64,000 nt of DNA from Arthrobacter sp. ISL-48. GTDB lineage: Bacteria > Actinomycetota > Actinomycetes > Actinomycetales > Micrococcaceae. The notes under the pieces are model-generated. The model was given only the letters and a program-made list of their open reading frames with translations. It did not search any database and had not been told where the DNA came from. Shown one piece after another: positions 45,358 to 54,200 of this stretch (its first letter is position 1; every line of letters begins with the position of its first letter). A program made the position numbers and the translations under genes. Location of the stretch: positions 434,001 to 498,000 of the forward strand of contig NZ_JAGGPL010000001.1 in the NCBI RefSeq assembly GCF_018613805.1, written 5' to 3'.

Positions 45358-45386
45358 AAAAAGGGCTCCTCAGCGGAGCCCTTTTT
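45358..45386 (-). terminator. Rho-independent terminator
   Basis: Arms aaaaagggctcc and ggagcccttttt with loop tcagc work in both directions. It lies 120 bp after the cupin gene stop on the minus strand and upstream of the lipase. Confidence 0.85.
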
Positions 45387-45506
45387 CCTTGCCGGACGTT
45401 CTCTTCACAACATTGTTACTGGTGAGTAGCTTTTAGGGTTCGGGGGGCCGGAAGGACGCCCGGAAGGGCCTGCACAAATGTGCACTGCCGCCGGACCGGC
45501 CCTACG

Positions 45507-45869
45507 TTACCGTTTGGCGTAGTCAGCAAACCCCTGCCAGTCGATCACCACACAGGGTTCATCTCCCACCACCCATGCGTCATGACCCGGGGCCATGGTG
45601 GCGAAATCGCCCGGTCCATACTCCATCTCTTCCCCGTCGTCCATGACCACCTTCATTCGGCCCGAAACGAAGTACCCCATGTGGGAGGCCTGGCAGCTCT
45701 CCGTTTTGGCGATCGGTTTTACGTGCTGGGACCAACGCCATCCGGGCAGGAATGTGGCGCGGCCCACGGGGCCTTCTTCCATATTGACGAGCTGAAGCTG
45801 GCCGGTATCGCCTTCGAACGGCCGGGTCTCCTCGGGCGAATCCAGGCTTTTGCGAACTAAACTTGGCAT
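45507..45869 (-). CDS. Cupin-domain protein
   Basis: The 120-aa product has one cupin domain: GWRWSQHVKPIAKTESCQASHMGYFVSG, MDDGEEMEYGPGDFATMAPGHDAWV. The histidines fit cupin motif 1 only in part. AGGAAAC lies 5 nt before the ATG. It is preceded, 9 nt upstream, by a 50-codon ORF and the duplicated leader, so the leader may control this gene through coupling. Confidence 0.82.
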   Translation of the reverse strand: MPSLVRKSLDSPEETRPFEGDTGQLQLVNMEEGPVGRATFLPGWRWSQHVKPIAKTESCQASHMGYFVSGRMKVVMDDGEEMEYGPGDFATMAPGHDAWVVGDEPCVVIDWQGFADYAKR

Positions 45870-45878
45870 GTCAGTTTC

Positions 45879-46031
45879 CTATGGTCGGTAATGCTGCGGT
45901 TGCGGCGGTTGCGGGGCTGCTCGAAGGCCCCCACGAGCACGTGGGAAGTTGGGGGCTGCAGCCTCGGCTAATGCGGAGACACCCCGGACAAGGCACCCCC
46001 GATATGGCGGCGGAGGTGCGTTGATGTTCAT
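45879..46031 (-). CDS. 50-aa ORF behind the duplicated leader (copy A)
   Basis: ATG 46031 follows AGGAGA and opens a 50-codon frame (MNINAPPPPYRG...) that ends 9 nt before the cupin start. Its first three codons match the 104-aa gene of copy B, then diverge. It may be a leader peptide or a remnant of the copy B-type gene left after a deletion. The protein is Pro/Arg/Ala-rich and resembles no known family. Confidence 0.4.
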   Translation of the reverse strand: MNINAPPPPYRGCLVRGVSALAEAAAPNFPRARGGLRAAPQPPQPQHYRP

Positions 46032-46189
46032 GGATATCTCCTGAAATGGGGTTACTGAGAGGCCCCGATATCCACGACGGAGATATGGAACCCCGCCAGT
46101 GATTGACATTCTCCGCTTGCCCAGTGCCGCCCGCAAGAGGGCCGGGAAACTCCCGAAATGCACGCGGGCAATGCCCTGCATTGCCCGCG
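46032..46189 (-). ncRNA. Duplicated 5' leader, copy A (candidate cis-regulatory RNA)
   Basis: About 155 nt closely match the copy at 46536-46690. On the minus strand: hairpin cgcgggcaatgc/gcattgcccgcg (46163-46189), stem CTTGC/GCAAG (about 46113-46138), then three segments. Segment 1 (ATATC, 46082-46086) can pair with segment 2 (GGATATC, 46067-46073), which can instead pair with segment 3 (GATATCC, 46032-46038), next to the SD AGGAGA (46037-46042). A GGGG/CCCC stem (46048-46051/46063-46066) stands where copy B has GGGCT/AGCCC, so the pairing is kept by compensatory change. No known riboswitch motif was recognised. Confidence 0.55.
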
Positions 46190-46220
46190 TTTTATTCGAC
46201 CAGAAGTGGAATTCCCCCTG

Positions 46221-46535
46221 TCATGGTCCGGCTACAAATATTTCCTCAATGGCATCTTCGCAACCTGGCATGTGCGTGCCAGCATGGACCTTCGCGAATC
46301 GGCTGACAACTTGGCCGGAGTTATCGAAACCAAAGAATGCAGCAGCGTCCTTGAGCTCGTTAATGATGTCGGGAACTGCCCCGGGGCCGTCCAGGACGGC
46401 GGCGTGATCCGAGATGCCAAGACCGGTGCAGGCAGCGTGGTGGTTGGCAACATCGGCTGATGCAGGGACAGCCCCTGCATAAAGAACGACCAGTACGGCG
46501 GCGGCAACGGTAGCGGAAGTGCGCTTGATGTTCAT
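46221..46535 (-). CDS. Small secreted protein behind leader copy B
   Basis: The 104-aa product has a signal peptide (MNIKRTSATVAAAVLVVLYAGAVPASA-DV) and a mature 76-aa part with two cysteines (ACTGLG, PGCEDA) and His-rich ends (ANHHAAC, VHAGTHMPGCEDAI). No domain is recognised. It is preceded by the switch-like leader (copy B). Confidence 0.75.
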   Translation of the reverse strand: MNIKRTSATVAAAVLVVLYAGAVPASADVANHHAACTGLGISDHAAVLDGPGAVPDIINELKDAAAFFGFDNSGQVVSRFAKVHAGTHMPGCEDAIEEIFVAGP

Positions 46536-46690
46536 GGATATCTCCTAAATTTGGGCTACGGCGAAGCCCGATATCCACGGCGGAGAAGGATATGGAACCC
46601 CGCCAGTGAGGACATTCTCCGCTTGCGCGATGGCGCCCGCAAGAGGGCCGGGAAACTGCCGAAATGCACGCGGGCAATGCCCTGCATTGC
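46536..46690 (-). ncRNA. Duplicated 5' leader, copy B (candidate cis-regulatory RNA)
   Basis: The leader sits directly in front of the 104-aa gene. Segment 1 ATATCC (46588-46593) can pair with segment 2 GGATATC (46570-46576), or segment 2 can pair with segment 3 GATATCC (46536-46542), which abuts the SD AGGAGA (46541-46546) and the ATG. Between segments 2 and 3 lies the stem GGGCT/AGCCC (46553-46557/46565-46569). The stem CTTGCG/CGCAAG lies upstream. The two pairings exclude each other, as in translational riboswitches. Confidence 0.55.
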
Positions 46691-46759
46691 CGTGAAGTCT
46701 CCAGAACCGAAACAGTCAGCGGGACGCCGTCGTGACTCGTGGGGCCTCAGAAAATACGC

Positions 46760-47317
46760 CTAGGTTCCGGTCGCAGAAGACTTACCTGGTACGGCACGGC
46801 GCAGGGTGACGGCGTCCCCGATCCGCAACGTTCCCGTATGGACAGTGTGGGCTTGCAGGCCGAGCTCCGTGTTGTTGTGTGCACCGAGGAGCTTCAGGGT
46901 CTTGGGCTCGGCAGAGACCTTGGTCTGAGGCTGATCGACCATGACGCACCGGGGCATGCCCTGCCCCAGGCGTATGACCACCTCGCCGCCGATGGCCAGT
47001 ACGGCGCCGGCCCAGTCCTCCTCGTGGAACATCGGTTCGGTCCCGGTGTCGATGACGATGTTGGCGCGGAAGCGCCGTTCGTCCACGGCCGCACCGGAGA
47101 GGCTCTCAAGAGCGGCGAGGGAGGATGTTGTCACCAGGTGCAGCGGCGTCTGGTCGTAGTGCTGCACGGTGGTTTCACGCCGCAGGGTCAGTTCCCGGCC
47201 GAAGGCCGCGGTGAGTGCCTGCGATGCGCCGGGGCTGTCGGCTCGGTATCGGAGGCCTTCAGGACTGACGAGCACAGGTGTGTCACCGCTATCCTCAACG
47301 CTTGAGGCCCATTGCAT
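46760..47317 (-). CDS. MOSC-domain protein, N-terminally short
   Basis: The 185-aa product matches the C-terminal MOSC domain: TPLHLVTTSSLAALESLSG, RRFRANIVIDT, IGGEVVIRLGQGMPRCVMVDQPQ. MOSC proteins handle sulfur or molybdenum cofactor-linked transfers (YiiM/MOCOS type). A usual N-terminal beta-barrel (about 60-90 aa) is missing, and the first residues look mid-domain, so it may be truncated. Function is therefore uncertain. Confidence 0.75.
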   Translation of the reverse strand: MQWASSVEDSGDTPVLVSPEGLRYRADSPGASQALTAAFGRELTLRRETTVQHYDQTPLHLVTTSSLAALESLSGAAVDERRFRANIVIDTGTEPMFHEEDWAGAVLAIGGEVVIRLGQGMPRCVMVDQPQTKVSAEPKTLKLLGAHNNTELGLQAHTVHTGTLRIGDAVTLRRAVPGKSSATGT

Positions 47318-47420
47318 CAGGCCGGCGTTTCCTCATGTGGCATTCCGGCATCGTCTCACGCGCCAAGCGTAAATCCGCTAATCAGGCTGCTGGTTGCAGC
47401 TCTAAACGTAGGCTGACTGG

Positions 47421-48077
47421 ATGAAGCAGCAGACTGAGGTGGTGCTCGTCCATGGCTTGTGGCACCAGCCGGCCCATTTCGACAAGTTGGCAGACGGTCT
47501 GCGCCGCCTCGGCGCCAATGTCCATGTTCCTCGTCTGCATAGGGGTTCGCTGGCTGCGGACACTGCAGTAGTCCAAGAGACGGTCGATGGATGTTTGGTA
47601 TCGCCAGTCGTCCTGGGCCATTCGTATGGCGGATCTGTCATTACGGGCCTGGAACGGGTCCGGCACCTCATGTATGTTGCGGCGTTCGTTCCGGCAGCGG
47701 GTGAAAGTGGCGCCATGCTGGGTGGTCCCTCGGCACTGGTCAACGACGCCGTCCGGCACCACGACGATGGGTCAACCAGTATTCAGCCGGAACGGGCTCG
47801 CGAGGTTTTGTACGCAGATTGCTCCGCCGCCGATATTGCATGGGCCACCTCGCTCCTGGTACCTCAACAACCTGGTCATGGTCGCGGGGTGCCCAGCCGC
47901 ATTGCCTGGGAAACCACCGAGAGTACCTATATCCACTGTGAACGGGACAAAGCGCTTAGCCCTGTCCTTCAGGAACGGATGGCTGGCCGATGTACCAGGG
48001 CTGTCCGTTTGAGCTCGGGCCACTCACCCTTCATCAGCCAACCTCAGTGGCTCACGAATCGAATCGTGGAGATATAG
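47421..48077 (+). CDS. Alpha/beta hydrolase
   Basis: The 218-aa product has the hydrolase core with VVLVHGLWHQPAHF, the nucleophile elbow LGHSYGGSV and the C-terminal catalytic His in SSGHSPF. It resembles the EstC/salicylate-esterase-like family. A TAGGCT box 6 nt before the ATG without SD suggests leaderless translation. Substrate unknown. Confidence 0.88.
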   Translation: MKQQTEVVLVHGLWHQPAHFDKLADGLRRLGANVHVPRLHRGSLAADTAVVQETVDGCLVSPVVLGHSYGGSVITGLERVRHLMYVAAFVPAAGESGAMLGGPSALVNDAVRHHDDGSTSIQPERAREVLYADCSAADIAWATSLLVPQQPGHGRGVPSRIAWETTESTYIHCERDKALSPVLQERMAGRCTRAVRLSSGHSPFISQPQWLTNRIVEI

Positions 48078-48237
48078 ACGCCTCGTCGGCCGAAACCAGG
48101 CACCCGTGAGCCGAAATCGCTGCGGCAATATGGGACGTTTCCCTTGATGACGCACGGGTGGGCATGGCGTCCAGCACGCTGCTGGCCGGCCAAGTCGTGC
48201 CCGACCCATGTGATCCGGTCGCAAGTACCGTTGAGTA

Positions 48238-48735
48238 ATGACGATAAATTTTGACGTGCGTCGGGCTGAGCCCGCGGACGCGCCAAGCATGGCTCGAGTC
48301 CACGTGGACACCTGGCGCGAAAGCTACCGGGGGTTGATGAGCGACGATGTGCTGGACGACCCCGCGCTCCTGAGCCGGCGCGAGTCATTCTGGGCCGCGG
48401 CCCTGACCGATCCAAGGTACAACCAGAACTCCGTCGCCGTCGCGTCGTCTGAAGGCGCGCTTATCGGCATTGCAATGTCGGGCCCCTCCCCTGAGGACGC
48501 CGACGGGCCGCGGCAGTTGTACCTCCTCTACGCATATGCCGCATACCACGGTTCGGGGGTGGGTACGGCGCTCCTCAATGCAGTCATCGACCGGACGGCA
48601 TCTGCTGCGCTCTGGGTTGCCGACCCTAACCCGCGCGCACAAGCCTTCTACCGGAAAAATGGCTTTGTCGCCGACGGGGCGGTAAAAATCGAAGACGAGG
48701 TGCGGGCCGTTCGAATGATCCGAACGATCAGATAA
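48238..48735 (+). CDS. GNAT-family N-acetyltransferase
   Basis: The 165-aa product has GNAT motifs: VDTWRESYRGL near the N-terminus, an acetyl-CoA pyrophosphate loop in YHGSGVGTALL and the C-terminal PNPRAQAFYRKNGF. The acceptor substrate is unknown. Monocistronic. Confidence 0.92.
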   Translation: MTINFDVRRAEPADAPSMARVHVDTWRESYRGLMSDDVLDDPALLSRRESFWAAALTDPRYNQNSVAVASSEGALIGIAMSGPSPEDADGPRQLYLLYAYAAYHGSGVGTALLNAVIDRTASAALWVADPNPRAQAFYRKNGFVADGAVKIEDEVRAVRMIRTIR

Positions 48736-48794
48736 GCGCGACGCGGTTGAGTTTCACACGGCGCGGCAGCCACGGCTAGCCATTAGCCAATGCG

Positions 48795-49334
48795 TCAGCT
48801 CGTCAGTGACATGGACTTGCGCCGGACACGATCCAATCGCGTGCCGAAGTTCACCGGCACTTGAGATGGCAACTCGTTGATCGGAAACCAGCTGACGTCC
48901 TCGCTTTCATCACTTACCGCGATCTCGACGTCCGGGGCGATGACCGCGGCGAACCCCACATCCCAGTGGGCGGTACATGAGAATCCCGCATGCAGATCGT
49001 GCCGGTCAAGATCCAGAATTCCGGTAGAAAGCAGGACAAGGTCGCCAACTCCGGACTCCTCGCGGGCCTCCCTCTGCGCTGCTTCCGCCACCGATGCGTC
49101 CTTCGACTCGATGTGACCGCCGAACTGCACCCAGAACTGCCCCTTGCGATGGAAGCACAGGAGGACATGATCGAATGCAGGCGAAAAAACGAAGCAGGAC
49201 CCTGTGACATGCTCCGGGCCGCCATCTCGACGCAATGCCGCGTCCCGCGCTGATTTCACGAACCGGAGATATGCGTCTCGCGGTCCTGACTCAGGAAGTT
49301 CCCTGAGGGTGGTAAGCAGATTTTCAACAGGCAT
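48795..49334 (-). CDS. NUDIX hydrolase
   Basis: The 179-aa product carries a complete Nudix box, GGHIESKDASVAEAAQREAREESG, with all catalytic glutamates. It hydrolyses a nucleoside diphosphate derivative. ATG 49334 gives the family-like MPVENLLTTLRELP; GTG 49352 is an alternative start. Confidence 0.92.
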   Translation of the reverse strand: MPVENLLTTLRELPESGPRDAYLRFVKSARDAALRRDGGPEHVTGSCFVFSPAFDHVLLCFHRKGQFWVQFGGHIESKDASVAEAAQREAREESGVGDLVLLSTGILDLDRHDLHAGFSCTAHWDVGFAAVIAPDVEIAVSDESEDVSWFPINELPSQVPVNFGTRLDRVRRKSMSLTS

Positions 49335-49526
49335 CCTGCCATCTTGCCGCACGCGGCAACGAACAGCTCAACGCCTCGACTAAGAGCCCTAGTGCCCCTG
49401 CCGATCCGCGGCGTTAGCAAGTCCTCAGCGCCACGTCGGCGTGCGTACCAGCGGCTGCAGCCGCACGACCGGCAGCGCGCCCAGCCCGGCGGCGTAGGGC
49501 CAAGTTAAGTTTGGCAGAATGAGGGC

Positions 49527-49868
49527 ATGACGGAACCAGTAGTGCGAGTAACTCTCCTCGAGCAGGCCCTTGACGACAAAGTCACTGCAGGAATGCACAT
49601 CCGCCGCATCACCATGCAGCCGGATGTTATTGGCGGTCCGCATCATCACAACGGGCCGGTGTTCGGAGTCATTGAAACTGGTTCGGTTCTGTTCCAAGTC
49701 GACGGAGGGGATGAGACGATTTTGCGCGCTGGTGACGTGTTTTACGAGCCTGCTGACGTCCTGATCGATAAATTTAATGCCACGTCTGAGGGCGTAACCT
49801 TCCTCGGCTATTTCCTTACCGGTCCAAATCAGAATCCAGAGCTGATCCCGGGACGCCCGAACGTCTGA
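49527..49868 (+). CDS. Cupin-domain protein
   Basis: The 113-aa single cupin has GGPHHHNGPVFGVIETGSVLFQVDGG (motif 1 with metal His residues) and ILRAGDVFYEPADVLI (motif 2). It probably binds a divalent metal. No Shine-Dalgarno is evident; CAGAAT 6 nt before the ATG may indicate leaderless expression. Confidence 0.85.
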   Translation: MTEPVVRVTLLEQALDDKVTAGMHIRRITMQPDVIGGPHHHNGPVFGVIETGSVLFQVDGGDETILRAGDVFYEPADVLIDKFNATSEGVTFLGYFLTGPNQNPELIPGRPNV

Positions 49869-50031
49869 GCTGTGAGAGGCCGATGCACGGTCAGCGGTCG
49901 GTTGTGCGGGCGTGGAGTGGTCTCTGACCGGCTGATCCCCCGCCGTCACCCGGACAGGCAGGCGTTGTCCAACAAACACGTCAGACCTTCCAGTAGGCTG
50001 GAAATCCCAGACCCACTAAGCGAGGCATATC

Positions 50032-50817
50032 GTGCACGAGGACGCCGCCCGGTTCCTGTCCCAGCCGGTGGCCGCCCAGCCCGGCTCACCCCTCCGCGTG
50101 GCCGTGTACTCACGGATCGCCGAAGCCATCCGCAACAACCTCCTGACGCCCGGCTCCATGATCCCCACGGAGGCCGAGCTCGGCGCCGACATGAAAGTCA
50201 GCCGGACCGTGGTCCGCGAGGCACTGATGCTCCTGGAAGAAGACGGCCTGATCAGGGCACGGCGCGGTGTGGGCCGGTTCGTCTCCGATTCCCTCCCCCG
50301 CATCGGCATCGAACGCATCCGCCCCTTCGAGGAAGTCCTCGGCAGCCCCGGCCAGCAGGTGGAAGTCAAACGCATCCTGGTCGAACGGCAGCCCGCCTCG
50401 GAATTCGTCGCCCCAGGCATCGGGATCGAACCGGGCAGCGACACCTGGCTCTGGGAATCGGTCCTGATGCGGGACGGCGAGGCCATCGCCCACCTGCAGG
50501 AAAACGTCTCCGCCCAGCCCGTCAGCCTCGGCGGCAGCTCCGCCGTCGAACCCCTGGAAGTGAAGGACGACGGCGGCGCCACCTTGCTTGCCGTTCTCAC
50601 CAGAATGAGCGGCCGCGTGCCCGGCCCGGGTGAGTGCCAGATCAGCCTCAGCCAGGTGGGGCCCACCCGCGCGAAGCTGCTGGACCTACGGCCGTCGGAC
50701 CCGGTGCTGGTCCTCACCCAGTACGTCCGCCACGGCAACCGGCCGTTCTACCTGGCCAAGTGCCTGATCGCCGCCCGGGCGGGCCACCTCTCGATCATGC
50801 AGTCGTTCCAGTCCTGA
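50032..50817 (+). CDS. GntR/UTRA (HutC-type) regulator of the nucleoside locus
   Basis: The 261-aa product has an N-terminal winged helix (about 15-85: NNLLTPGSMIPTEAELGADMKVSRTVVREALMLLEEDGL) and a UTRA effector domain (about 100-255). GTG 50032 has GCGAGG 6 nt upstream. A degenerate copy of its last 27 codons lies at 59034-59115, next to the nucleoside hydrolase, which indicates that the gene was once directly convergent with that operon. It is thus the likely nucleoside-responsive repressor of hydrolase, carrier and ribokinase. Confidence 0.88.
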   Translation: MHEDAARFLSQPVAAQPGSPLRVAVYSRIAEAIRNNLLTPGSMIPTEAELGADMKVSRTVVREALMLLEEDGLIRARRGVGRFVSDSLPRIGIERIRPFEEVLGSPGQQVEVKRILVERQPASEFVAPGIGIEPGSDTWLWESVLMRDGEAIAHLQENVSAQPVSLGGSSAVEPLEVKDDGGATLLAVLTRMSGRVPGPGECQISLSQVGPTRAKLLDLRPSDPVLVLTQYVRHGNRPFYLAKCLIAARAGHLSIMQSFQS

Positions 50818-51286
50818 CGCCCCGCCCCCGGCAGGGGCAACCCCGTTTCGCTCCCCCACCAGCGAACGGGCCACTTCAAATTCAAGATTCCAGGCCGTCG
50901 TCACAGCATCGACCAGCATCTGACTTCCCCCCCCGGATGCCGCCTCTTTCCTGTACTCACGGAATCATCTTTGTCGATGTCCAGGTTCAGATGCCCTGGA
51001 GACTGCTGGTCTTCAATCTACTGACGCCTGACGGGGTTCGTGAGCGCCAGCTGATGTTGGTGTTCGTGGAGTTGGGAGGCACGTGTAGCCCGGACGAATG
51101 GCAGGACGTGCTTGGGGTTGCTAGCCGGGCCGAACCGCGGCGTCATGAAATGCCACCTCCGAGGTTATGCAGGAGTGAGGAGTGCGCACAGGCGCCCTTT
51201 TTGCGCAAACGAACTTTTCGCGGGATGGCCTTCCGCGCTGGATTAGGGTTTGCGCCGCTCACTTGGGTTGGCGAATTGGAGAAGAC
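50818..51286 (+). other. 469-bp spacer before the giant surface protein
   Basis: It begins with a GC-rich hairpin-like gcccccggcaggggc after the GntR stop and contains no recognised gene on either strand. The frame of the giant gene is open over the last ~100 bp, but ATG 51287 with GGAGAAG is the better start. It is probably the leader and promoter of the giant gene. Confidence 0.5.
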
Positions 51287-54200
51287 ATGATTTGGGACCG
51301 AGCAGGGCGTCGAAGGGTGTCTGAATCAGCCGGGAGTTCCGTTCCTCGTGAGGGAGGACGGAGGAGTCTCCGCGCCTCCGCACGTCAGGAAAGCAGCTTC
51401 GCGGCCTTGCTGTCGTTGATGGCCGGGGTCTTTCACAGCTTTCGTGGTCTCAGGTCTCTCATCTCCGCGCTGGTCGCAGCCCTGATCCTGGGCTTCAGGT
51501 CCTTTGTGGCTCGATTTTCTGTCCGCTCCCGGAACGCCCGGGCGGCAGCCCAACGGGCTGGAACCGGGACGTTGAGTGCTCTGATGTCAAGGACGCGGCA
51601 TAGGCTAAGCCGGCGCCGCGCCTTCCGGGTGGTTGCGGGAAGTCTTGCGCTGGTGACCGCCATCGGGGTGCTCTCCACTGGTGGGGGGGCGTTTGCCGCT
51701 ACCACGTCAGTGCATGAAATCACTGCCAACTGGGGTGGGTCCCCGGCCCCGACGTCGGCGCCGTACGGGCAGGCGTTGACTTCTGAGTGGCACATCAGCA
51801 CGAATGATGCGGCGAATCCGCAGGCCAATAGTCCAGTGAGCAACGTGCGGGCCACCCTCGTCGCCACCAACGGCGTCTTCGCGAGCATTCCCGCCGTCTG
51901 CAAAACGACTGGTGTCACGCCCGTTTCGTCGATCTCGTCGAACGGTTCGACCCTGGTCTGCAACCTCGGCACGATCACCGAGGGGACGGCGTCGGTGATT
52001 CAGGCGCCGGTGCGCGCTACCGGGCCGGTCGGATCGAAGATCTCCGTGTCGGGAACCGCCACGTCGGATTCGGCCACCGCTCCGACAGCGCCCGCGGCCA
52101 CGCCCCAGCTGCCGATCTCCGGCAGCCACGGCATGGACCTGGTACTGAGCGCCCCGAACCAGAACTACCAGCAGGCCACCATCGCCAGCCGCAGCGGTGG
52201 AAACCGCCCCTCGGTGGTGGTCGACTACGGTGTCGCCATGACGACGGGGAGCATCCCGGGCCCGGCCACGTACACTTTCACGGTAGACATTGCCGTGTCT
52301 GTTGCTGGCCAGTTGCCGGGCCTGCAGTGGGAGGGGTGTGCCCCGGTCGACGAATCCGCGCAGGCCACCGGCATTCCCTACTCCGCGTCCACGGTCACCA
52401 ACCGTACGAATGCCCCGACGTGCTCGATCAGTGGCAGCGGCACGCACTACACGGTTACCTTAAGTGGCCTGGACTACTCCCTGAAGAACGTTCCGACCGT
52501 TGACAGCCTCGGCAACGCGATTCCGTCGACGAGCACCTTCATCGCGTCGGGAAAACTCAACTTCAGCTACACCACACCGATCACGGCGAGCACGGGTGTG
52601 ACGTTCGGGGCGACCCCGAGCCAGTTCACCTTCATTGATGGTGTCACCCAGCCCGAGACGAACGCCACCAACGATGTCTCGGGCACCTCCCTTGTTCTGC
52701 CGGGGGTGTTCGCAATCAACTGGCAGGGCGGCCCAGCCGCCGGACGCACGCCGTGGGATGCCAACCTGTGGGCCGCGCCCGGAACGGCACAGGACAAAAC
52801 CTTTCCGTGGCCGGCCGCCGGATCCTCGACCAACCCCGGCCCTTACACGATCAATGATCAGCCCCTGGTGAGCGTGTCCGATAGCGTGACCTGGTCGACC
52901 TACACCGGCCCGGGAGGAGCTGACATGGCCGGCTCCTGCAACATGATCCAGAACCCCGCCGCGTTCACGCCGCGGTATGCGGACTTCGTAGCACAGGACG
53001 GCGCTTCCCAATCCAACATGACCACCGCGCACCTCTGGTACCGCACAGATGCGCTGAACACCAAGACCGAGACCTGCGGGCAGCCGGTTGGTGTGGCAGG
53101 CAGTCCCTGGATCTCGGCCCCGCTTCCCGCTGGTTGCAGCACGCAGACAGCTAACATCTCACCGGCGTATTCCGATGACAAGTGCATCGTGAGCCTTCCC
53201 GCCGGCGTCACGGCCGTGAAGATGACCTGGAACCCGGCCGTGGACAAGCAGTTCCATCACATGCTGCGGGTGTGGGGCTACGTACCCCCGACCGCACCCA
53301 TCGGGGCCGAGTCGTGGACGGTCGGTGCGTTCAACGCGCCCTACAACACCGCCACGGCTTTCCCGGGTTTCCCGACGCTCAACAACTACATCAACATCAG
53401 CACCAACCCCAACGTCATCGCGGTGATCCCCGGCAGCACCTACGGGCCGAACACCAACGGCCAGCGTGACGCGATGCGGATTCAGGGCCCGACGGGCGTC
53501 ATCACCAAAACCACGCCGAGCACGACGGCGCAGCCGGGCGTGCCGGTGACATACAACATCAAAGCCGAATCCGACCTTGCCGTGCAGAGCCCGCCGAACC
53601 AGACCTTCACCGTCACCGACACCCTGCCGACCGGCATGAGCTACGTCGCCGGTTCCGGCACGCCAACGCCGCTGATCACAGTGAACGGCTCGGGCCAGCA
53701 AGTGCTGACCTACACCTTCACGAACGTGCCCGCGAACACCCCGCAGCCGATCACCTATCAGGCGCAGATCCCCGCGAACAGCCAGGTCGCGCCCGGCACC
53801 GTCCTGACGAACACGGCGCAGGTTGATGTGCCTGGCGACAACCGCCCGGTCGCTGCCCGGCAGGCGGCCGCGAGCGTGAGGGTTCCGAACAACGGCGCAA
53901 CCAACCTGGGTAAATCTGTCGAGGCGAACGTGCTCTCGTTCTACGGCGACAGCTCGGCGTGGAATCTGACAATCAATTCTCAGGACCCCGTCTCGAACTC
54001 CTTCACTGACACCATCGACATCCTTCCCGCCGTCGGCGACGGGCGTGGCACCAACGTGGATGGTACCTACTCGATTACGGGGGTGACCGCTCCTGCCGGT
54101 TCCACCGTTTATTACTCCACTGCACCGCTGGGGTCGCTGAGTAACGATCCGAGGGCGTCCTCCAATGGTGGAACGCCGGGCAGCACCACGGGGAACACTG

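Noticed and set aside
46163..46196. Plus-strand rho-independent terminator (perfect hairpin then TTTTATT)
   Set aside because: No plus-strand gene ends there; the hairpin is better seen as the 5' part of the minus-strand leader copy A or as the end of the 104-aa gene transcript.
49425..49500. Minus-strand C-terminus-like stretch PYAAGLGALPVVRLQPLVRTPTWR
   Set aside because: It could be the tail of a lost gene, but only ~25 residues look plausible and the upstream part is antisense to the cupin gene.
50991..51290. Possible ~100-aa ORF MPWRLLVFNLLTPDG... before the surface gene
   Set aside because: It overlaps the start of the surface gene in another frame, has no ribosome site and no recognisable motif.
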